Origin: Metapseudomonas boanensis
Lineage (GTDB): Bacteria; Pseudomonadota; Gammaproteobacteria; Pseudomonadales; Pseudomonadaceae
Reading direction: 5' to 3'
NCBI RefSeq assembly: GCF_018704125.1
Contig: NZ_JAGTIS010000009.1
Location: 153,608 to 217,607, forward strand
Length of the DNA: 64,000 nt
A program made the position numbers and the translations under genes. Under the pieces are notes generated by a model, which searched no databases, was not told the origin of the DNA, and saw only the letters and a list, made by a program, of their open reading frames with translations. This document shows, in pieces, positions 57,944 to 64,000 of this stretch; within the stretch, counting starts at the first letter, position 1, and every line of letters begins with the position of its first letter.

Positions 57944-57986
57944 AAACAACTCGCCCCCATCGACGACGAGCGCCGATGGGGGCGAG
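57944..57986 (-). terminator. Terminator of the betaine-binding protein gene
   Basis: A perfect 13-bp stem, CTCGCCCCCATCG (57950-57962) and CGATGGGGGCGAG (57974-57986), is followed on the minus strand by TTGTTT. It lies 18 bases after the stop at 58005. Confidence 0.85.
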
Positions 57987-58004
57987 GCTATTGCCGGACG
58001 TTGC

Positions 58005-58862
58005 TTACTGCAGCCACTCTTTGACACGCTCGGGGTTCTTCCGGATCCAGTCCCTGGCGGCCGCTTCCGGCTTGGCGCCTTCGCGGATGGCCAGCATCAC
58101 CGAACCGACTTCTTCACCATTCCAGGAGAACTTCTTCAGGAAGGCAGTCGCATCGGCAGCTTTGGTTTCCAGGCTCGGGTTGACCACGGTGTCGACGTGC
58201 TCGTCATCGCCATAGACCTTTTTCGGGTCTTCCAGGAAGCGCAGCTTCCACTTGGCGAACATCCAGTGCGGAATCCAGCCAGTCACCACGATAGGCTTCT
58301 GGGCTTTCTCGGCGCGGGTCAGGGCGGTGGCCATGGCCGGGCCTGAACTTGGCATCAGCTTGATGTCGAGGTTGTATTGCTTGATCGCGTCTTCGGTACG
58401 GCGCATGACGCCCGCACCGGCGTCGATACCAGTGATCTTGCCGTCGAAGTCCTTGCTGTAGGTGTTCAGGTCTTCGATGGATTTGGCCTGGACGTAGTCC
58501 GGCACGATCAGGCCGATCTTGGCGCCTTTGTAGTTGGAGCCCAGCACGACCACTTTGTCTTTCAGCTTGGCGTAGTACTCGCCGTGAGTGGCCGGCAGCC
58601 AGGCGGAGAGGGTGGCGTCCAAGTCGCCACGGGCCACGCCCTGCCACATGATCGCTGGTTCCACAGGCTTGAGTTCGACGCCGTAACCGAGTTTCTCCTT
58701 GAGGATCTCGCCCGCTACATAGGTGGCGGCGACGCTGTCGTCCCAGCCGTTGACGTAGCCGATCTTCAGGGTCGGTTTGTCCGCGGCGCTGGCCATGCCC
58801 ATGCCGAGGGCAAGGGTGGCGACGCCGAGGGTTTTCAGACAAAGGGATTTCAACTTGCGCAT
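58005..58862 (-). CDS. Glycine betaine ABC substrate-binding protein (BetX-like)
   Basis: A 285-residue OpuAC/ProX-type binding protein. The signal peptide ends near A26 (GMGMASA). Aromatic ligand-box residues are seen in VNGWDDS, LSAWLPATHGEYY and TGWIPHWMFAKWKL. It is distinct from the other two binders in the cluster, which are ChoX-like. In P. syringae a Cbc transporter core accepts several such binders (CbcX, CaiX, BetX); this one fits the betaine role by family. It lies 157 bases after cbcX, with an imperfect GGGCC/GGCCC hairpin between, and ends at a strong terminator. Confidence 0.85.
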   Translation of the reverse strand: MRKLKSLCLKTLGVATLALGMGMASAADKPTLKIGYVNGWDDSVAATYVAGEILKEKLGYGVELKPVEPAIMWQGVARGDLDATLSAWLPATHGEYYAKLKDKVVVLGSNYKGAKIGLIVPDYVQAKSIEDLNTYSKDFDGKITGIDAGAGVMRRTEDAIKQYNLDIKLMPSSGPAMATALTRAEKAQKPIVVTGWIPHWMFAKWKLRFLEDPKKVYGDDEHVDTVVNPSLETKAADATAFLKKFSWNGEEVGSVMLAIREGAKPEAAARDWIRKNPERVKEWLQ

Positions 58863-59019
58863 ACGTATTGCTCCATCAGGTGGGATTGGCAGCCAACTAC
58901 GTGGTCGCTCGTCCGTTCTCAGGCGGAGTTCGCGACGTTGCCCGACACGGCCTGGGGGCAGGCCGTGGCAAGCGAATAGCAAGGAATCAGGGCCCCGCTG
59001 GCGAGGCCCTTGGGGGGTG

Positions 59020-59964
59020 TTACAGGCCGATGTGTTTCTTCACGGCGGCAGCGCCGTCCTGGCCGTCGAAGGTGGTGACGCCGGCGAGCCATTTGTCCAG
59101 CGCGGCCGGGTTGGCCTTGATCCAGCTCTTGGCGACGGTAACCGGGTCTTCCTTCTCTAGCACCTTCTCCATCAGCTGGCTCTCGATCTCGACGGTGAAC
59201 TGCAGGTTGTTCAGCAGCTTGCCGACGTTGGCGCAGCGGGCCTCGTAGTCCGGCGGAACCACCGTGTAGACCTTGGCGGCGCCGTAGTCCGGACCGAACA
59301 CGTCATCACCGCCGGCGAGGTAAGTGATGTCGAACTGGGTGTTCATCGGGTGTGGAGCCCAGCCGAGGAACACGACCGGCTCCTTCTTCTTCACTGCGCG
59401 CTGCACCTGAACCAGCATGCCTGCCTCGCTCGACTCGACCATCCGGAAGCCGCCCAGGTCGAACTGGTTGCCTTTGATCATCTTGTCAATCAGCAGGTTG
59501 CCGTCGTTACCCGGTTCGATGCCGTAGATCTTGGCGCCGAGCTGGTCCTTGAACTTGGCGATGTCCTGGAAGCTCTTCAGGCCCGCTTCCGCTGCGTAGG
59601 TCGGCACGGCCAGGGTGTACTTGGCACCTTCCAGGTTCGGAGTCGACAGCACCTTCACGCCGTTGTCCTTGGTGAAGGGCTCGATCACCGCGTCCATGGA
59701 GGGTGCCCAGTAGCCGAGGAACACGTCGATCTGCTTGTTCTTCACGCCGGTGAAAGCGATCGGTACCGAAGCCATGATCTTGCGCGGGGTGTAGCCGAGA
59801 CCTTCGGTGAGCACCATGGCGACACCGGTGGTGGCGGCAATGTCGGCCCAGCCGATTTCCGCGAAGCGAACCTGTTTGCAGCTTTCCGGCTCCTGGGCCC
59901 AGGCGCCTTGGGCAATCGCGCAGGCGAGCAGGCCGACTGCAGCGACTTTCTTCATCATTTTCAT
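59020..59964 (-). CDS. cbcX: Choline ABC substrate-binding protein (CbcX-like)
   Basis: A 314-residue periplasmic binder of the ChoX type. The signal peptide ends near A23 (QGAWA). Trp/aromatic motifs FAEIGWADIAATT, FLGYWAPSMD and FLGWAPHPMN match the quaternary-amine cage of choline-binding ChoX. The ATG at 59964 is chosen because GGGAG lies six to ten bases upstream; an earlier in-frame TTG is less likely. It follows cbcW by 34 bases on the same strand, so it is the cognate binder of this ABC core. The mature protein starts with a Glu-Pro-Glu-Ser-Cys segment shared with the paralogue at 62499. Confidence 0.9.
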   Translation of the reverse strand: MKMMKKVAAVGLLACAIAQGAWAQEPESCKQVRFAEIGWADIAATTGVAMVLTEGLGYTPRKIMASVPIAFTGVKNKQIDVFLGYWAPSMDAVIEPFTKDNGVKVLSTPNLEGAKYTLAVPTYAAEAGLKSFQDIAKFKDQLGAKIYGIEPGNDGNLLIDKMIKGNQFDLGGFRMVESSEAGMLVQVQRAVKKKEPVVFLGWAPHPMNTQFDITYLAGGDDVFGPDYGAAKVYTVVPPDYEARCANVGKLLNNLQFTVEIESQLMEKVLEKEDPVTVAKSWIKANPAALDKWLAGVTTFDGQDGAAAVKKHIGL

Positions 59965-59998
59965 TAGCAACTCCCTGACATTGAAAGGTGAAGCGTTC

Positions 59999-60892
59999 TT
60001 AGTGCGCTTGCTGCCGCTGAAAACGGGCGCTCAACCAACCGAACGGGCTGCTCCGGGTCGCGGTTTGGCGAGTACCGAAGCTTTCGGTGATGCGGTCGAG
60101 GATGATCGCCAGCAGTACTACGGCCATGCCGCTCTCGAAGCCCAGGCCGATGTCCAGGCGCTGGATACTGGCGAGCACGTCGTTCCCCAGGCCGCCGGCA
60201 CCGACCATCGAAGCGATGATCACCATGGACAGCGCCATCATGATGGTCTGGTTCACCCCGGCCATGATCGATGGCATGGCATTGGGCAGCTGCACCTTGT
60301 ATAGCAGCTGCCAGCTGGTGCAGCCGAAGGATTGGCCGGCTTCGACGATTTCCTTGTTCACCTGTCGGATCCCGAGGCTGGTCAGGCGCACCGCTGGGGG
60401 CATGGCGAAGATCACCGTGGCGATGATGCCGGGCACACGGCCGAGGCCGAAGAGCATGGCCGCCGGGATCAGATAGACGAAGGCGGGCATGGTCTGCATG
60501 AAGTCCAGTATCGGACGGATCACGACGGCCACGCGCTCGCTCTTGGCGGCCCAGATACCCAGCGGTATGCCGAGGAGCAGGCTGATCAAGGTTGAAGAGA
60601 AGGTCAGGCCAAGGGTGACCACGGTCTGTTCCCAGAAGCCGGTGAGTACGATCAGCACCAGAGAAGCAGCGGTGAAGAGGGCGAATTTGACGCCGATGCG
60701 CCAGAGACCGAGGCCGACGAATACCGCGATCAGCACCCAGGCCGGCGGCCACATCAGGAAACGCTCGATCACCTCCGAGAAACCGCTGACGACTGCCCCG
60801 ATGTTCTCGAAGGCGACGCTGTAGTTTTCCAGCAGGTGCTGGACAACGTCGTTTACCCAGCTACCCAGATCCAGTTTTTCGCTCATCGTCAT
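59999..60892 (-). CDS. cbcW: Choline/betaine/carnitine ABC transporter permease
   Basis: A 297-residue ProW/OpuAB-type inner-membrane permease with about six hydrophobic segments. The EAA-like loop reads EAGQSFGCTSWQLLYKVQLP. An N-terminal polar region of about 45 residues precedes the first helix. Its start overlaps the ATPase stop by four bases. Together with CbcV it forms the transporter core shared by several binding proteins. Confidence 0.93.
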   Translation of the reverse strand: MTMSEKLDLGSWVNDVVQHLLENYSVAFENIGAVVSGFSEVIERFLMWPPAWVLIAVFVGLGLWRIGVKFALFTAASLVLIVLTGFWEQTVVTLGLTFSSTLISLLLGIPLGIWAAKSERVAVVIRPILDFMQTMPAFVYLIPAAMLFGLGRVPGIIATVIFAMPPAVRLTSLGIRQVNKEIVEAGQSFGCTSWQLLYKVQLPNAMPSIMAGVNQTIMMALSMVIIASMVGAGGLGNDVLASIQRLDIGLGFESGMAVVLLAIILDRITESFGTRQTATRSSPFGWLSARFQRQQAH

Positions 60893-62085
60893 TCTCCCCG
60901 CAGGCGGCTCAGCAGGCGGCCCTTGCTGATGGCGCCGCAGTAGCGGCCACTCTGGTCGACCACTGGGATCGGCCCCTCATTGATCACCAGGCGCTGGATC
61001 ACGCTATCCAGCGGCAGATCTTCCGGTACCGGATCGATGTGCTTGAGCAAGCTGTGCTCCAGATCCAGGGTGCGCCCGCCTTCGACCAGAAGGGCGATCT
61101 TCTCGAGGCTGATGGAGCCACGGAAGTTGTTCTTCTCGTCAACGATGAAGGCGTAGTGCTTGTCCATTGCCTGCAGCTTCTGGCACACGGTCTGTGCATC
61201 GGGCGCCCTGCCGTTGTGCACGAACAGCGGCACGCTGTCGGATTTGAGTTGGCCGGCAGTGAGGTAACGGCTGGTGTCCACGGTGTTGAAGAAGTTGCGA
61301 ACGTAGTCGTTGGCCGGGTTCTCGATGATTTCCTGCGGTGTGCCGACCTGGATCAGCTTGCCGCCTTCCATGATGCCGATGCGCGAACCGATGCGCATGG
61401 CCTCTTCAATGTCGTGGGACACGAAGATGATGGTGCGGCTGTGCTTTTTCTGCAGGTCGAGCAGGACATCCTGCATCTCGCGACGCTTGAGGGGGTCGAG
61501 GGCGGAGAAGGCCTCGTCCATGATGATCATTGAGGGGTCGACCGCCAGGGCGCGGGCAAGGCCAACGCGCTGTTGCATACCGCCCGACAGCTCATGGGGA
61601 TACTTGTGGGCGAAGCTGGCCAGACCGACCTGCTCCAGTACCTCCATGGCGCGCCGTTCGCGCTCCTTGCGGCTCTTGCCCGCCACTTCGAGGCCAAATG
61701 CGGCATTGTCCAGGACCGTGCGCGAAGGCATCAGAGCAAAGGACTGGAAAACCATGCTCATGTCACGCCGACGCAGGTCGATCAGCTGCGACTTGGGTAG
61801 CTTGGCGACGTTCTGGCCGTCAATGAAGACGTCACCGGCGGTGGGCTCGATGAGCCGATTGATCAATCGGATCAGCGTGGATTTGCCAGAGCCCGAAAGG
61901 CCCATCAGCACAAAGATCTCGCCTTCGTTGACGCTGAACGACACGTCACTGACGCCAATCACGGCGCCCTTCTCGGCGAGGATCTTCTCCTTGCTCCAGC
62001 CCTGCTTGAGTAAATCGATTGCTTCTTGTGGTTGTTGCCCGAAAACCTTGTAGAGGTTTTGAACCACGATCTTTCCAGACTGCAT
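60889..62085 (-). CDS. cbcV: Choline/betaine/carnitine ABC transporter ATPase with CBS domains
   Basis: A 398-residue ProV-like ATPase. Walker A is GLSGSGKSTLIRLINRL (about 63-79), the signature LSGGMQQRVGLARALA, and Walker B MIIMDEAFSALDPL. A C-terminal CBS-domain region (about 275-398) ends in GAISKGRLLSRLRGE; in OpuA such domains sense ionic strength. It leads the cbcV-cbcW-cbcX run. The 413 bases upstream hold no gene. Confidence 0.94.
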   Translation of the reverse strand: MQSGKIVVQNLYKVFGQQPQEAIDLLKQGWSKEKILAEKGAVIGVSDVSFSVNEGEIFVLMGLSGSGKSTLIRLINRLIEPTAGDVFIDGQNVAKLPKSQLIDLRRRDMSMVFQSFALMPSRTVLDNAAFGLEVAGKSRKERERRAMEVLEQVGLASFAHKYPHELSGGMQQRVGLARALAVDPSMIIMDEAFSALDPLKRREMQDVLLDLQKKHSRTIIFVSHDIEEAMRIGSRIGIMEGGKLIQVGTPQEIIENPANDYVRNFFNTVDTSRYLTAGQLKSDSVPLFVHNGRAPDAQTVCQKLQAMDKHYAFIVDEKNNFRGSISLEKIALLVEGGRTLDLEHSLLKHIDPVPEDLPLDSVIQRLVINEGPIPVVDQSGRYCGAISKGRLLSRLRGE

Positions 62086-62498
62086 GGGATAGTTCCCCTT
62101 CAGTAGACATCCAGATCAGCTACACGAAACCAGGGCAGACGCTCAAGGACGCCCAGCCTGGTGATGCCGACTGCCTTGCCTGTGTGGATAACAATGTTCG
62201 AGAACCGAAAGCCCTCTGGCAGTGTTACGAAACCCATTCCTTGGGACGTTCAACACCTCGACCGGAGGTGCGCGTACTTCCGAAATTTCTTGTTATGCGT
62301 GCCTCCAGATGGGAGGAGGCTGCCGCTTGTGTTCTTCGGTCCGGAGCGGAGGGCTCACGGTCTGCCGGTCCACGGGGTCCGGCAGCGACGAAATCGGGTG
62401 ACTCAACGATAAAGCCTTGAGGTCTTGGCAATTGTCGGTTTGCGACCTTCATATGTTGCGTGACGACATGCCGTTGGCTAATCGCTGAATACGCCGTG
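62086..62498. other. Gene-free leader of cbcV
   Basis: No supported gene. It lies between the cbcV start and the stop of the upstream binding protein, both minus strand, and should contain the cbcV promoter and activator sites. One perfect DnaA-box 9-mer (TGTGGATAA, 62183-62191) is present but isolated. Confidence 0.6.
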
Positions 62499-63437
62499 TC
62501 ACGGCGCTTTGGCGCGCATTAGTGTCGTTGGCACAGCACTGCCGTCACGCGCGGTCACGCCGTCCAGCCAGCCGGCGAGTGTGTCGGGATTGGCTTTAAG
62601 CCAAGCCTTGGCTTCGCGCCGGCGATTGGTGCTTTGATTAAGTATGGCCCCCATCAGGTGGTTCTCCATGGCCAGACTGAATTTAAGGTTCTTCAGCAGT
62701 CTTCCGAGGTTCGGGCACTCATTGGTAAGGCTCTTGCGCACATTGGTATAGACGGTCGCGCCGCCGAAATCGGGGCCGAACCAGTCATCGCCACCCGCCA
62801 GGTAGTGCATCTGCAATTGGTTGTTCATCGGGTGCGGTTCCCAGCCCAGGAACACGGCCCATTGCTTGAGGTGCTCGGCGCGTTTGACCTGCGACAGCAT
62901 GCCGTTTTCGCTGGACTCCACGAGTTTGAACCCACTCAGGCCGAAGGCGTTGCCGGCAATCATCTTATGGATCAGCTTGTTGCCGTCGTTGCCAGGTTCG
63001 ATGCCGTAGATTCGCCCGCCGAGCTGTTCCTTGAAGCGCGCCAGGTCCTCGAAGCGCTTGAGTCCGCCGTCGAACGCCGCCTGGTTCACTGCCAAGGTGT
63101 ACTTGGCGCCGGTGAGGTTGGCGCCCAGGCTCTCCACGCTGCCGTTCTGCAGGTAGGGCCGGATGTCGTTTTCCATGCTCGGCATCCAGTTGCCGAGGAA
63201 CACGTCGATCTTGGCTTCGCTCAGCGCCTTGTAGGTGTCCGGTACCGACAGACGCTTGACCTTGGTGACGTAGCCTAGCTCGCTCAGGACATGGCGGGTC
63301 ATGGCTGTCGTGACGGTGATGTCGCTCCAGCCGACATCGGCGAAGCGCACGGTGGAGCAGCTTTCGGGGTCGGCTGCGTAAGCAGCCTGCGCGCTGCACA
63401 GCGCGGTGGCGAGTAGCGCGGTGATGATTCGAGACAT
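62499..63437 (-). CDS. ChoX-like quaternary amine substrate-binding protein, cbcX paralogue
   Basis: A 312-residue periplasmic binder with a signal peptide (MSRIITALLATALCSAQAAY, cleavage near A21). It is clearly a paralogue of the CbcX protein at 59020: PESCSTVRFADVGWSDI, KIDVFLGNWMPSM and VFLGWEPHPMNNQL match the same places. All cage Trp positions are kept. It may be a CaiX-like carnitine binder or a second choline binder. A 413-base gap to cbcV suggests it is transcribed separately. The ATG at 63437 puts the signal at residue 1. Confidence 0.85.
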   Translation of the reverse strand: MSRIITALLATALCSAQAAYAADPESCSTVRFADVGWSDITVTTAMTRHVLSELGYVTKVKRLSVPDTYKALSEAKIDVFLGNWMPSMENDIRPYLQNGSVESLGANLTGAKYTLAVNQAAFDGGLKRFEDLARFKEQLGGRIYGIEPGNDGNKLIHKMIAGNAFGLSGFKLVESSENGMLSQVKRAEHLKQWAVFLGWEPHPMNNQLQMHYLAGGDDWFGPDFGGATVYTNVRKSLTNECPNLGRLLKNLKFSLAMENHLMGAILNQSTNRRREAKAWLKANPDTLAGWLDGVTARDGSAVPTTLMRAKAP

Positions 63438-63858
63438 GTGGAGTCCCCGGCAGAGATTATTGTTATGTCCGGTCTCGCGCGGCTGTCGGACTGCTGCAGG
63501 CCCCCGCCCTCCGGGCGCCGGAATGATGCGTGCTAGACGCTTCGCCTGGCTACCGGCCCGGTCGCAGACAGAACGTATCTGTCGCTGGCGATACAAGGCA
63601 AAAGGTGGAATCGCTGCGAGGCGTGATGGCGCTTCTTGTGGGGCGAATTCATTCGCTAAACAGGCCGGAGGCCTGCCCTTTGGGCATCACCGGGGGCCGC
63701 TTCGTAGCCCTTGGCGAATGAATTCGCCCCCACATGGTTCAGTCCGCCAAATCCCCGAGTCACGACGTATTTGGATACGGGCAAGTCGGTGTGGGGAGTC
63801 CCTCGATCGGTGAAATGCCGATCATGTCGCCAAGATTGATCCCTACCGGAGTTGTCCC
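63438..63858. other. Divergent intergenic region with a family A repeat
   Basis: No supported gene between the binding protein and the serine deaminase, which diverge. It holds the second full family A element and presumably both promoters. Confidence 0.6.
63637..63734. repeat. Palindromic repeat element, family A copy 2
   Basis: The arms match those at 55-150: TGTGGGGCGAATTCATTCGC (one G shorter) on the left and GGCGAATGAATTCGCCCCCA on the right. The internal CAGGCC-GGA-GGCCTG hairpin (63661 on) is kept, while the rest of the spacer differs. Confidence 0.8.
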
Positions 63859-64000
63859 GTGGCTATCAGCGTTTTCGACCTGTTCAAGATCGGTATCGGC
63901 CCCTCCAGCTCGCATACCGTGGGCCCGATGCGGGCGGGCGCCCTGTTCGCCAGCGCCCTGCGCGAGCGCGGCCTGCTGGCGCGGGTGAGCCGCGTCGAGG
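63859..64000 (+). CDS. sdaB: L-serine ammonia-lyase (partial, N-terminus only)
   Basis: The first 47 codons of an iron-sulfur L-serine deaminase, cut by the window end. From GTG at 63859 it reads [20 protein letters not shown] (2-21), then GPMRAG, the family start. CGGAG lies about nine bases upstream. It converts serine to pyruvate and ammonia. In P. aeruginosa sdaB is next to cbcX-W-V and belongs to choline/glycine-betaine catabolism, through glycine to serine; that pathway role is inferred from context. Whether sdaA or sdaB is the better name cannot be told from this fragment. Confidence 0.9.
   Translation, partial: MAISVFDLFKIGIGPSSSHTVGPMRAGALFASALRERGLLARVSRVE

Larger units (their letters stand above)
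57704..58004. other. Gene-free stretch with repeats and a terminator
   Basis: It contains a family B repeat (57775-57839), a short inverted repeat GGTGCACCCTAC/GTAGGGTGCATC (57901-57941) and the terminator of the betaine-binding protein gene. It marks the join between the PA0351-0400-like block and the cbc genes. Confidence 0.7.

Noticed and set aside
62183..62191. Perfect DnaA-box sequence TGTGGATAA
   Set aside because: Only one box, no AT-rich unwinding region, and no dnaA or dnaN nearby; not a replication origin.

Overview
This is a GC-rich window of a Pseudomonas chromosome. From roughly position 174 to 57700 the gene order follows, from memory, the P. aeruginosa PAO1 block PA0351 to PA0400 (phosphodiesterase, NCS2 permease, ilvD, mutM, ggt, fdx1, coaD, GMC oxidoreductase, rsmD, M16 pair, ftsYEX, rpoH, mtgA, thiSG, trmB, hemW, rdgB, metWX, proC, yggS, pilTU, cystathionine beta-synthase). 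From about 58000 it jumps to the choline/betaine/carnitine (cbc) and serine deaminase genes, which in PAO1 lie elsewhere. The lineage is therefore rearranged relative to PAO1. No rRNA, tRNA, CRISPR array or intact insertion sequence was seen.

Layout. 174-4089: a small phosphodiesterase, an NCS2 nucleobase permease and ilvD, all on the minus strand. 4331-10796: an inserted D-lysine/piperideine-2-carboxylate module like that of P. putida. It has dpkA, a divergent RpiR regulator, a complete polar amino acid ABC transporter and a FAD D-amino acid dehydrogenase. 10979-17204: rRNA methyltransferase, HDOD protein, mutM, acyltransferase, a small membrane protein and a Na/Pi cotransporter. 17238-19800: ggt, ferredoxin and coaD. 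19901-24416: a GMC oxidoreductase, Tat lipoprotein and aldehyde dehydrogenase operon under a divergent TetR regulator with a clear palindromic operator. 24574-29067: hydrolase, rsmD and an active/inactive M16 peptidase pair. 29211-33235: ftsY-ftsE-ftsX and rpoH. 33300-38551: an unknown membrane protein, mtgA, a DUF423 protein, thiS-thiG, trmB and a DUF1329 protein. 38701-39445: the dead N-terminus of an ISL3-type transposase among REP-like repeats. 39446-44127: an operon from metX through metW, a DUF4426 protein, rdgB, hemW, a DUF3392 protein and an 84-residue protein. 44238-48866: a dynamin-like GTPase, then yggU, yggT, proC and yggS. 49077-51914: pilT, pilU and a TM2 protein. 51995-54695: a decayed type VI secretion effector island. 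55134-57703: cystathionine beta-synthase and a cystathionine gamma-lyase/synthase. 58005-63437: a Cbc-type quaternary amine ABC transporter with three substrate-binding proteins. 63859-end: the first 142 bases of a serine deaminase gene.

How the genes work together. Sulfur metabolism is represented by metXW (activation of homoserine, methionine) and by the cbs pair (reverse transsulfuration). The D-lysine module imports a basic amino acid, oxidises it and reduces the cyclic imine to pipecolate. The cbc genes and sdaB fit uptake of choline or betaine and use of its serine/glycine end products.

The most unusual segment is the PAAR/DUF3289/DUF943 island. The upstream companion gene is cut by one in-frame amber codon. 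The PAAR-DUF3289 effector is frameshifted by a perfect 11-bp tandem duplication whose removal restores a 425-residue reading frame. A second copy of the effector C-terminus lies beyond the DUF943 gene, so that gene is flanked by direct repeats. The non-coding DNA also carries several families of dispersed inverted repeats, including one long palindromic element near each end of the window.
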